Assembly (NCBI GenBank): GCA_030145595.1
Contig: JAQYVG010000073.1
Coordinates: forward strand, 1-13,314
Reading direction: 5' to 3'
Source: Desulfobacterales bacterium
Lineage (GTDB): Bacteria > Desulfobacterota > Desulfobacteria > Desulfobacterales > UBA11574
Length of the DNA: 13,314 nucleotides
Shown here: positions 1 to 7,272 of the stretch, one piece after another
Layout of the letters: each line of letters starts with the position of its first letter
Position numbering within the stretch: the first letter of the stretch is position 1
The notes under the pieces: model-generated
Told to the model about the DNA's origin: nothing
Databases searched by the model: none
The model's input: the letters and a program-made list of their open reading frames with translations, nothing else
Position numbers and translations under genes: made by a program

Positions 1-328
1 CATCCTGCTCATCTCCGGAAATCAGATCGTCCAGCTCTTCCTGGGAAATCGGCTCGTCTAATTCACCTTTCGAATCCAGCTCTTCCTGCTCACCTCCGGA
101 AATCAGATCGTCCAGCTCTTCCTGGGAAATCGGCTCGTCTAATTCGCCTTTCGAATCCGACTCATCCTGCTCACGTTCGGAAAGCAGATCGTCCAGATCG
201 CCCGTGGAATACGGCTCGTCTAATTCGCCTTTCGAATTCGACTCATCCTGCTCATCTTTGGAAATCAGCTCATCCAGATCTTCCTGGGAAAAAGGTTCGT
301 TATCTTCTTCCTTATTTGCCGCAGTCAT
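1..328 (-). CDS. Acidic 27-residue tandem-repeat protein with FliM-N-like motifs (C-terminus outside window)
   Basis: Open frame from ATG at 328 to the window edge: 109 codons visible, no stop. GAAGG lies 6 nt before the ATG, and the start is 2 nt after the fliA stop, so it is the next gene of the operon. After about 10 residues (MTAANKEEDN) the protein is tandem repeats of exactly 27 residues: 11-37, 38-64, 65-91 and a partial 92-109. Each unit begins EP, then [FYI]-S-Q-E-[DE]-L-D-[DE]-L-I-S, then a Glu/Asp/Ser-rich linker ending KGELD. Unit 2 is degenerate (STGDLDDLLS). The core resembles LSQDEVDSLLEG at the start of this window's own FliM, the CheY-P-binding segment in that family. I know no named family for it. 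No signal peptide or membrane segment is visible; the sequence is very acidic and probably disordered between motifs. A role as a multivalent CheY-binding or switch-interacting protein is inference. Confidence refers to it being a real gene. Confidence 0.85.
   Translation of the reverse strand, partial: MTAANKEEDNEPFSQEDLDELISKDEQDESNSKGELDEPYSTGDLDDLLSEREQDESDSKGELDEPISQEELDDLISGGEQEELDSKGELDEPISQEELDDLISGDEQD
2..298 (-). repeat. 81-bp in-frame tandem repeat, 3 full units plus a partial
   Basis: Direct repeats with an exact 81-bp period: units at 298-218, 217-137, 136-56 and 55-2 (cut by the window edge). The two leftmost units are nearly identical at the DNA level, which points to recent duplication, whereas the promoter-proximal units have diverged. 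Because the period is a multiple of three, unit gain or loss would keep the frame and change only the number of motifs. Confidence 0.93.
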
Positions 329-330
329 TA

Positions 331-1089
331 TCAACCTTCATTATAGGATCGAAGTTTAACCCTTAATTTTATGATTGCCTTTGAATGAATTTGAGATATC
401 CTCGATTCTGTTAGATTCAACACTTGGGCTATTTCCTTTAACGTCAGTTCATCAAAATAATATAAAGACATAACCAGTTGCTCTTTTTCTGAAAGTTGTG
501 CAAGAGTCTTAGCTATAATCTTTTTCAGTTCTTTTCTTTTTAATTCATTAAAAGGTGAAGAAACCTCCGCGGTCTGGCCGGCAACCTTGGAATCAAAACA
601 GTCCGGCACTGTTCCATCCAGGCTAAATAGGCCGATTCCCTGTGCCCTTGTTGTCATTCTATGATAAGCATCAAGATCAATCTCCATCTCCTCGGCGACT
701 TCAAAATCGTTCGGTTCCCTGCCAAGCCGCACTCCAAGGGTTCTCCTGGCCGCCTCTATCTTGTGAATGTCTCGCCTGATAGACCTGGAAACCCAATCCA
801 TTCTTCTTAATTCATCTAAAATCGCCCCTCTTATCCTGAGAGTTGCATATGTCCCAAACTGCGTTCCTTTCCTTGAATCGTATTTATCAATTGCATCGAC
901 CAGCCCCATGATCCCCCCGCTGGCCAGTTCATCCTTGGATACATTGGGGGGTAGTCTAATCGCTATCCGGTCAACAATCTTTTTGACAAGGGGAGCGTAT
1001 TCGAGGATAAGCTCTTCCCTGGATTTTTTATCCATGTTTTCCCGACCTGCTCGGGAATTTTGTTGATATCTATAAACCCCGGTCTTCAT
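331..1089 (-). CDS. fliA: Flagellar sigma factor sigma-28 (FliA/SigD family)
   Basis: RNA polymerase sigma factor that directs late flagellar and chemotaxis genes. With the ATG at 1089 it has 252 residues. Region 2 is at about 28-98 (EYAPLVKKI, DELASGGIMGLVDAIDKYD, FGTYATLRIRGAILDELR). Region 3 is at about 107-175. Region 4 is at about 190-247 (LSEKEQLVMSLYYFDELTLKEIAQVLNLTESRISQIHSKA), with its helix-turn-helix at 214-240. All are close to the SigD/FliA consensus. Start choice: the frame is open to a TTG at 1104 that overlaps flhG and has its GGAG directly adjacent, which is too close. ATG 1089 lies 4 nt after the flhG stop and fits coupled translation. A third candidate, ATG 1035, gives 234 residues and still includes region 2. 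No FlgM gene is visible in the window to act as anti-sigma. Confidence 0.95.
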   Translation of the reverse strand: MKTGVYRYQQNSRAGRENMDKKSREELILEYAPLVKKIVDRIAIRLPPNVSKDELASGGIMGLVDAIDKYDSRKGTQFGTYATLRIRGAILDELRRMDWVSRSIRRDIHKIEAARRTLGVRLGREPNDFEVAEEMEIDLDAYHRMTTRAQGIGLFSLDGTVPDCFDSKVAGQTAEVSSPFNELKRKELKKIIAKTLAQLSEKEQLVMSLYYFDELTLKEIAQVLNLTESRISQIHSKAIIKLRVKLRSYNEG

Positions 1090-1093
1090 ATTC

Positions 1094-2008
1094 TTAATCC
1101 ACAACTCCGTCTATCAGCCTTTTCCAGAAAAATTTAATATTTCCGTCGTTTGGCCTTCTGTTCATGCGGCTTAAAAAGGATTTAGCCAGTCTTTTAAAAC
1201 TTTGGCTCGATGATGCTTCAGGATAACAACATGTGACCGGCTGCCTTTTGCTTACCGCTTGATGCAAACATTGATCCCAGGGAATAAATCCAACATAGTC
1301 AATCGATATACTTGCCATAAATTTTGCTGCAACCCTGGTAAGGTGTTTGAAAACAGATTTCGCCTCTTTTTCGTCTTTGACCATATTCATCAAAATGTTA
1401 AAATTTTTGGTTCCGTGCTGGTTATACATAACCTTCATAAGGGCATAAGCATCGGTAATCGATGTGGGTTCCGAAGTTACAACGATAATTCTCTCTTGAG
1501 CCGCCAGATTAAAATATATTACATTGGAGGAAATCCCGGCACTGGTATCAATTAACAGAATATCAAACCTGCTATTTAGATTATCAAATTCATTTAAGAG
1601 GTTGATTTTATGACCTTCTGAGAGGTGAGCCAATTCCTGAACTCCGGAGCTGGCAGGTATAATGGATACACCTTCGGGACCTTTGACAATAATCTGAGAT
1701 AGCTCTTTCTCGCCCCTGACGACATCGTCAATGGTATACTTGGGATTGATCCCAAAAATAATATCAATATTTGCCAGCCCTAAATCGGCATCAAAAATCA
1801 AGATCCTTTTCCCCATTCGCTGGTAAGCAACAGCCAGGTTGCCGACAACGTTTGTTTTGCCGACTCCTCCTTTACCGCTGGTAACGGCAACAACTATAGG
1901 GCCATTCATTGCTGCATGTGATCTATCTTTTCGATATGTTGTCAAGTTATGAATCTTGCCGGATTCTTTTTTAACAATCTTTCTCAAAGGGGTAGCCTGA
2001 TCCATCAT
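1094..2008 (-). CDS. flhG: Flagellar number regulator, MinD-type ATPase FlhG (FleN/YlxH)
   Basis: MinD/ParA-family ATPase of 304 residues that works with FlhF to set flagellar number and, in related systems, acts on the FleQ-type activator. Visible elements: an N-terminal DQATPLR (3-9) that fits the DQAxxLR motif by which FlhG stimulates the FlhF GTPase; a deviant Walker A SGKGGVGKT (44-52); switch I-type FDADLG (72-77); Walker B-type LLIDTSAG (151-158); and a C-terminal amphipathic helix at about 290-303 (IKFFWKRLIDGVV) that resembles the MinD membrane-targeting sequence. The gene overlaps the flhF stop by 4 nt (ATGA), with GGAG 5 nt before the first ATG. A second in-frame ATG follows at once, at 2005. 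All key residues are present, so it should be active. Confidence 0.95.
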   Translation of the reverse strand: MMDQATPLRKIVKKESGKIHNLTTYRKDRSHAAMNGPIVVAVTSGKGGVGKTNVVGNLAVAYQRMGKRILIFDADLGLANIDIIFGINPKYTIDDVVRGEKELSQIIVKGPEGVSIIPASSGVQELAHLSEGHKINLLNEFDNLNSRFDILLIDTSAGISSNVIYFNLAAQERIIVVTSEPTSITDAYALMKVMYNQHGTKNFNILMNMVKDEKEAKSVFKHLTRVAAKFMASISIDYVGFIPWDQCLHQAVSKRQPVTCCYPEASSSQSFKRLAKSFLSRMNRRPNDGNIKFFWKRLIDGVVD

Positions 2009-3057
2009 TGTTTCTCCAATAACAGGTTTACAATTCTGCCTCTATCTGCCTGCTCAATATCATCCGGCACATTCTGTCCGGTAGTAATATAAGAAACAGG
2101 CAAATTGAATTTAATGATCTGGTTTATAGTTGAACCAATCCTTTCTGCTTCATCTACTTTGGTAAATATATAGCTTTTAAATTTTAACGGGCTAAAATTG
2201 ACGGCGGTTTTGTTCATCTCGGATTCGGTGGTTGCAACACTCAGAAGCAGGTGGGAGTCAATCGCCAAATCGTCGGGCATCATTCTGGTCAACTCCTCTA
2301 TCCTGGCCCTGTCATACTGGCTTTGCCCGGCCGTGTCGATCAAGACAACATCCCTGTCCTTCAGCTTTTTAAGAGCAAAAAACAAATCTTTTTTCTTAAA
2401 TGCTTGTAAACAGGGAATGCCTAAAATATTAGCATAGGTCCTAAGCTGTTCCATGGCACCTATGCGATAAGTATCTATTGAAATTAAACCTACCTTTTTC
2501 TGCGCCTTAAGCATAAGCTGAGCAGCTAACTTTGCAATGGTCGTGGTTTTACCTACGCCTGTTGTCCCAATAAAAGCCGCTATTTTTTGCTTCTTATCGG
2601 TTACATCAAACGGATCTTTTGTCTTTATGACCTTTGCAATCTCATTTACTGCCTTTTGTTTGACATCGTTCACCCGTCCGGTATGCCCTTTGAATGCTCC
2701 GGCCCTTTCCAAAAAAAGCCTTGCATTGTAATCACTGACCCCGTTTGTTATCAGTCTCGCATAAAGATTGAGTAGAGCAGGGTTTGTTATCAGTTTTTCC
2801 AAAACACCGCCGGATTGATTCAAAAGGCAAATCATCTCTTTTATGCTCATCAGCTCTGATTTCACTTGACCAAACGGATCACTATTCTCGTTGAAGCTAT
2901 CACCGCCTGCCGGCACCGCAGCGATTTCAAAAAGATTCCCTGCACCGCTTTGCGTTGACCTGCTCGTAGAAATGATCATTGCATTGGGTCCTAAGGCCTT
3001 TTTTACTTTGACCGTAGCAGCCTGAATTGTCTTGGCTCGAAACTTTCTAACCTGCAT
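2005..3057 (-). CDS. flhF: Flagellar placement SRP-type GTPase FlhF
   Basis: SRP/FtsY/FlhF-family GTPase of 350 residues. It marks the site of flagellar assembly, usually the pole. The N-terminal B domain begins MQVRKFRAKTIQAATVKVKKA, cut here to MQVRKFRAKTIQAA. A middle N-like domain spans about 65-155. The GTPase domain has P-loop GTTGVGKT (164-171), DTYRIGA (195-201), DTAGQ (241-245) and the guanine-specificity element TKVDE (299-303). It overlaps the end of flhA by 11 nt, so coupling is likely; a GAGAGG 12 nt upstream is rather far for a strong ribosome site. The adjacent flhG encodes its GTPase activator. Together they argue for controlled, probably polar, flagella. That the flagella are polar is inference from the family. 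Confidence 0.96.
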   Translation of the reverse strand: MQVRKFRAKTIQAATVKVKKALGPNAMIISTSRSTQSGAGNLFEIAAVPAGGDSFNENSDPFGQVKSELMSIKEMICLLNQSGGVLEKLITNPALLNLYARLITNGVSDYNARLFLERAGAFKGHTGRVNDVKQKAVNEIAKVIKTKDPFDVTDKKQKIAAFIGTTGVGKTTTIAKLAAQLMLKAQKKVGLISIDTYRIGAMEQLRTYANILGIPCLQAFKKKDLFFALKKLKDRDVVLIDTAGQSQYDRARIEELTRMMPDDLAIDSHLLLSVATTESEMNKTAVNFSPLKFKSYIFTKVDEAERIGSTINQIIKFNLPVSYITTGQNVPDDIEQADRGRIVNLLLEKQ

Positions 3058-5137
3058 AATTCAAACTAACCTCTCCAATAGATTTAAGCCCTATATCACC
3101 TAACAGTTCACTCTGTGATAATACCATCAGGGAAGGGACAAAATATTCTACCATCTTCTTTAAATGCCGCCGCACTGTCGGTGATGCCAGCAGGATCGGC
3201 TGAATATCTTTTGCCATGGCTTTTTCGGCCTCATCCTTGATGGAAGCAATAATGGAATCTGCGATCTTGGGGTCGATGGAAAGATATGTGCCGCCGTGCT
3301 CTGTCTGCTGGAGACCTTTAAGCAATGCATCCTCTACTTCCTGGGCCATGGTTATCAGCTTTAGCAAACCATCTTCGCCTACATACGGGCTGACAAATGA
3401 TCTGGCAAGTTTGTGCCTTACATATTCGGTTAGAAGATCCGGATCTTTTGTCAACATCGCACAATCGGCTAAGGTTTCAACGATGGTCAACAGATCCCTG
3501 ATAGATATCCGCTCTTGAACAAGATTTTGCAGAACCTTCTGGACGCCTCCTAAAGAAAGAAGATTAGGGACCAGTTCCTCTACGGCCTTGGGATAAGACC
3601 GGCTTAGATGGTCCAACAGATTCTGGACATCCTGCTTTCCCAACAATTCGGCAGAATACTTACGTAAGATTTCTGTCAGATGAGTGGCCATTATCGTAAC
3701 ATCATCCACTACCGTATACCCTGCCAGCTTGGCCTCCTCCCTTTGGGCCTCTGGAATCCAGATTGCCGCCAAGTTAAATGCCGGCTCCGTGGTTTCGATC
3801 CCTTCAATTTTTCTCGTACTATCGCCGGGATCCATCGCCATATAGTGATTCACCATCAATGCAGCACCGGCAACTTTGACACCTTTTAAAAGCACCTGGT
3901 ACTCGGAGGGATTCAGTTGAAGATTGTCCCTGATATGCACCGGAGGCACTACTATACCCATCTCCAGCGCAAACTGCCGTCTGATCGAGCGGACCCTCTC
4001 TAAAAATTTTCCTCCCTGTTCTTTATCTACCAGTGGAATGAGACCGTATCCTACTTCCAGTTCGAGAGGATCAATCATCAGCAGGTGTTCCACGGGTTCC
4101 GGCCCCATTTCATCGGGTTCCACCACCTGGTCTTCACTCGTCTTTTCTTTTAAGGCCTCCTCTTTTTGGCCCCAGACATAAACGCCGGCCCCAATTAGAA
4201 TTGAAAGCACAATAAACGAAATATGCGGCAAACCGGGGATGAGACCGAAAAAGAAAACTGTAAGTGCTGCAAGATAAATTGCCTTGGGATAAGACAAGAA
4301 CTGTTTGGCCAAATCTTTCCCCATGGTTCCTTCTGACGCCGCCCGGCTGACAACTATACCGGCGGCAGTCGATATGGTGAGAGCCGGAATTTGTGACACC
4401 AGTCCATCACCGACAGTCAGCAGCGTATAATTCTGGGCCGCATCCATGATGGACATTTTTTTCTGGAAAACGCCGATTACGAATCCGGCGGTTATATTAA
4501 CAAGAGTAATTATAATGCCGGCAATGGCATCTCCCCTGACAAATTTGACGGCGCCGTCCATGGAACCGTGAAATTCAGCCTCCCGTGCGATCAGCAACCT
4601 GCGACTTTTGGCTTCATTTTCATCTATCATCCCGGCGTTCAGATCGGCGTCGATACTCATCTGCTTGCCGGGCATGGCATCTAAAGTAAACCTTGCGGCG
4701 ACCTCTGCGATCCTGGTGGCACCCTTGGTGATAACAACGAAATTAATGATTACCAGGATGATAAATACAATCATGCCGACCACGTAATTTCCACCGACCA
4801 CAAAACTGCCGAAAGACTTGATAACCTTTCCGGCAGCCAGGGGACCCTCATGGCCGTGCAAAAGTATCAACCGTGTTGAGGCCACATTCAGAGAAAGCCT
4901 GAATAGGGTCGTCACCAGCAGCAGCGATGGGAATACGAAAAAATCCAGAGGCTTCAAGGTATACATGGCAATCAAAAGGATTGTGATCGCAATGGTGATA
5001 TTCAGAGCCAGAAGAAAATCTAAAATGATAGACGGCAAAGGGATGATCATCACCACCAGCACTCCGACCACTCCAACCACGGTCATCAACTCACTGGCAC
5101 TAGAGGAATCTAATTTTGGATTTAAAGCTTCTTCCAT
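3047..5137 (-). CDS. flhA: Flagellar export gate protein FlhA
   Basis: FHIPEP-family core subunit of the flagellar type III export apparatus, 696 residues, close to the usual length. The N-terminal half (about 15-325) has the family's hydrophobic segments with the conserved cytoplasmic stretch AMPGKQMSIDADLNAG (154-169) and FVRGDAIAG (199-207). Asp203 appears to correspond to the essential Asp208 of Salmonella FlhA. After a charged linker (about 325-350), the C-terminal domain (about 350-690) would form the nonameric ring that docks chaperone-substrate complexes. The ATG lies 1 nt after the flhB stop (TAAAATG) with no clear Shine-Dalgarno, so initiation probably depends on termination of flhB. 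Confidence 0.97.
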   Translation of the reverse strand: MEEALNPKLDSSSASELMTVVGVVGVLVVMIIPLPSIILDFLLALNITIAITILLIAMYTLKPLDFFVFPSLLLVTTLFRLSLNVASTRLILLHGHEGPLAAGKVIKSFGSFVVGGNYVVGMIVFIILVIINFVVITKGATRIAEVAARFTLDAMPGKQMSIDADLNAGMIDENEAKSRRLLIAREAEFHGSMDGAVKFVRGDAIAGIIITLVNITAGFVIGVFQKKMSIMDAAQNYTLLTVGDGLVSQIPALTISTAAGIVVSRAASEGTMGKDLAKQFLSYPKAIYLAALTVFFFGLIPGLPHISFIVLSILIGAGVYVWGQKEEALKEKTSEDQVVEPDEMGPEPVEHLLMIDPLELEVGYGLIPLVDKEQGGKFLERVRSIRRQFALEMGIVVPPVHIRDNLQLNPSEYQVLLKGVKVAGAALMVNHYMAMDPGDSTRKIEGIETTEPAFNLAAIWIPEAQREEAKLAGYTVVDDVTIMATHLTEILRKYSAELLGKQDVQNLLDHLSRSYPKAVEELVPNLLSLGGVQKVLQNLVQERISIRDLLTIVETLADCAMLTKDPDLLTEYVRHKLARSFVSPYVGEDGLLKLITMAQEVEDALLKGLQQTEHGGTYLSIDPKIADSIIASIKDEAEKAMAKDIQPILLASPTVRRHLKKMVEYFVPSLMVLSQSELLGDIGLKSIGEVSLNYAG

Positions 5138-5138
5138 T

Positions 5139-6206
5139 TTACGACTTTAACTTGCCTGTTAGTTTATAAATATATGCCAAAACCTCGGCCACAGCCTGGT
5201 AGAGGACCGCCGGTATTTCTTGGCCGATTTCAACCAGCTTATACAGGTTCCGGGCAAGTTCCTTTTTCTCCAGGATGGGGATGTCATGTTCTGTGGCCAA
5301 ATCTCTTATCTTTTTGGCGACTTCCCCGGCCCCTTTTGCGAGTACTTTAGGCGCATTCATGTCAGGATCGTATTTGACGGCTACAGCTAAGCGAACGGGG
5401 TTGGTGATAACCACATCCGCCTCCGGAACGGATTGCATCATCCTCTTTCTAGCCATCTCCATCTGAATGCTTTTGATCCTTGACTTTACCAGCGGATCAC
5501 CCTCGGACTTTTTATGCTCATCCTTGATCTCCTGCTTGCTCATCTTGATCCTGTTTTCAAACTCCCAGCGCTGGAAGGCGTAGTCGATGACCACCACAAA
5601 GACCATTGCCAGAGTACACCGCAAAAAAATCTTTAAAAACACAGTGAGAATATAAACCCAAATCGCTTTCACCCCCATCTCTCCCAGCATGGGAACATTT
5701 TTCATCTCGGCTTTTATGGTGTAGTAGGAAATAGCGCCTATAATGGCCAGTTTAAATAAAGACTTGCACAGCTCCATAAGAGACTGTTTGGAAAAAAGCC
5801 TTGTAAAGCCCTTAATGGGGTCCAATTTTGACAATTTAGGCGTAATCGATTCACCGGACAGTACAAACCCCACCTGCATGATATTTGATAGAATCGCTGT
5901 AATAAAAACAGCCGCCAACAAGGGGCTGATTGTTAATATAAACCGTGTGGTTGTCTTGCGGGCAAATATGATAAAGTCAAAAACATTCAAATCACCCAGC
6001 ATAGGCAGCGACAACGTCTCTTGCATAATAAGCTGGATCTGGGAGTACATAAAAGACCCAAAAAAGGTTAAGGCCATCAAACTGGACAAAAGCACCGCTA
6101 CCGAAGGCAGCTCTCTGCTTTTGGCCACCTCTCCCTTGTCCCGGAGTTCCTGCCTCTTCCTGGGTGTTGGTTCTTCAGTTTTTTCTTCATTATTCTCTTC
6201 AGACAT
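5139..6206 (-). CDS. flhB: Flagellar export substrate-specificity switch protein FlhB (NPVR variant)
   Basis: Export apparatus protein of 355 residues that switches secretion from rod/hook to filament substrates. The start MSEENNEEKTEEPTPRKR is typical, followed by four hydrophobic segments (about 33-55, 88-115, 148-166, 180-208). A linker then leads into the cytoplasmic FlhBC domain from about 215. The self-cleavage motif reads N269-P270-V271-R272 instead of NPTH, at the same residue numbers as in Salmonella FlhB. The rest of FlhBC (AVAVKYDPDMNAPKVLAKG, IPILEKKELAR) is well conserved. Cleavage chemistry runs through the Asn, which is kept; loss of Thr and His may slow it. AAGG lies 7 nt before the ATG; the gap to fliR is 2 nt. 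Confidence 0.97.
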   Translation of the reverse strand: MSEENNEEKTEEPTPRKRQELRDKGEVAKSRELPSVAVLLSSLMALTFFGSFMYSQIQLIMQETLSLPMLGDLNVFDFIIFARKTTTRFILTISPLLAAVFITAILSNIMQVGFVLSGESITPKLSKLDPIKGFTRLFSKQSLMELCKSLFKLAIIGAISYYTIKAEMKNVPMLGEMGVKAIWVYILTVFLKIFLRCTLAMVFVVVIDYAFQRWEFENRIKMSKQEIKDEHKKSEGDPLVKSRIKSIQMEMARKRMMQSVPEADVVITNPVRLAVAVKYDPDMNAPKVLAKGAGEVAKKIRDLATEHDIPILEKKELARNLYKLVEIGQEIPAVLYQAVAEVLAYIYKLTGKLKS

Positions 6207-6208
6207 TG

Positions 6209-6994
6209 CTATACCTTCAACCAGTGCATCGTATTAACCAGCAGGGCACCAAGGCCGCCAACATATCTCTCCATGAATCCCAAAAGCAGATTCATGGATG
6301 TACCAAAAAAGAAAAGGCCGATGACTATCTGGACAGGGAATGCTACAATCATAATGTGAATCTGGGGTATCAGCTTGGTAATCAGCCCGAAGGCCACCTT
6401 GGTAAAAAGGAGCGCAGCTATGGCCGGCGCCCCTACCTTTATGGCAATTACAAACATTTCTCCATACAAAGGCAAAAGCTTTTTAAACAATTCACTGTTT
6501 AAACTTAAGGATCCCACCGGTAAAATTCCGAAACTCTCTCTGACGGCATTGAGCAATATGTGGTGGCCGTTTAACAAAATGAAAAGTGTAAAGGCCACAA
6601 GATAAGCCAGGTTTGAAAAAATTGAGACCTGCACACCGCTTTGGGGGTCAATGATGTTAGTGATGGCAAAACCTGTCTGAAAGCCTACCATCTGCCCCAT
6701 CATCCTTACTCCTTCGAAAAACACCTGCACCAAAAGACCTAAAATTATGCCTATAATTAATTCGGTGATGATCAGCTGCATTACCCCCAAGATTGTTTCA
6801 GGAAATGCAACCATTGCATGATTCAAAACCGGAAAAAGGATTATAGTAACCATAATGGCCAGCCCGGCTTTGGACAAAACCGGTATCACCCGTGCGTTAA
6901 AGAAGGGAAGCATAAGTAAAATTGTACTTACCCTTATCAATATAAGTAAGAATGCCTTAACTTCTTGATGGGATACGGCCCACAAATCCACCAC
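6209..6994 (-). CDS. fliR: Flagellar export gate protein FliR
   Basis: Inner-membrane component of the FliPQR export channel, about 261 residues, with hydrophobic segments at roughly 14-34, 40-60, 70-95, 125-150, 180-205 and 210-240. Family landmarks include RVSTILLMLPFFNAR (21-35), GFQTGFAITNIIDPQSG (104-120) and the C-terminal FPVQIVIGLFFFG (219-231). The frame begins with two consecutive GTG codons (6994 and 6991). An AGGAG at 7002-6998 is 3 nt from the first and 6 nt from the second, so the second GTG is probably the true start (260 residues). It lies just after the fliQ stop; flhB follows 2 nt downstream. Confidence 0.96.
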   Translation of the reverse strand: MVDLWAVSHQEVKAFLLILIRVSTILLMLPFFNARVIPVLSKAGLAIMVTIILFPVLNHAMVAFPETILGVMQLIITELIIGIILGLLVQVFFEGVRMMGQMVGFQTGFAITNIIDPQSGVQVSIFSNLAYLVAFTLFILLNGHHILLNAVRESFGILPVGSLSLNSELFKKLLPLYGEMFVIAIKVGAPAIAALLFTKVAFGLITKLIPQIHIMIVAFPVQIVIGLFFFGTSMNLLLGFMERYVGGLGALLVNTMHWLKV

Positions 6995-7002
6995 GGTCTC
7001 CT

Positions 7003-7272
7003 TTATCTGATGTAAAATGGAATCTGTTCGATAATTGTAATTGTAAACTGCATCAACTGCTCCAGCATCCAGCCGGCAAAATATAAAAGCGCCATTAATA
7101 CGACCAGTATCTTGGGCACAAATGTCAGGGTCATTTCCTGTATCTGGGTCGTCGCCTGAAAAATGGCTATCAACAGACCCACGGCAAGCCCGAGCCCGAG
7201 CATAGGCATGGAGACAAGAATGGTGATTCTAATGGCTTCCTGAGCAAAAGAGATAACAAATTCAGGCGTCAT
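7003..7272 (-). CDS. fliQ: Flagellar export gate protein FliQ
   Basis: Small membrane subunit of the FliPQR export channel, 89 residues, the family's usual size. Two hydrophobic hairpin segments lie at about 14-38 and 53-75, separated by the signature IFQATTQIQEMTLTFVPK (37-54). The start ATG overlaps the fliP stop in an ATGA, with GGAG 4 nt upstream, so translation is coupled to fliP. This matters because loss of frame in fliP (see the G10 tract) could also lower fliQ expression through polarity; that last point is inference. Confidence 0.96.
   Translation of the reverse strand: MTPEFVISFAQEAIRITILVSMPMLGLGLAVGLLIAIFQATTQIQEMTLTFVPKILVVLMALLYFAGWMLEQLMQFTITIIEQIPFYIR

Noticed and set aside
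2..298. CRISPR-like or satellite array suggested by the 81-bp periodic repeats
   Set aside because: There are no unique spacers, the period is a multiple of three and the units translate in one open frame directly after fliA, so it is a coding repeat.
331..1104. TTG at 1104 as the fliA start
   Set aside because: GGAG directly abuts the codon, leaving no spacing, and the frame would overlap flhG; ATG at 1089 or 1035 is more plausible.
5095..5110. TGGCAC on the plus strand as a sigma-54 -24 box
   Set aside because: It lies inside flhA coding sequence, faces the wrong way for the operon and is followed by GAATC, not TTGC, at the -12 position.
5743..6237. Long plus-strand open frame opposite flhB (164 codons)
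   Set aside because: It is antisense to clearly conserved flhB, crosses into fliR, and has no family resemblance; the same applies to the other plus-strand frames in the operon.
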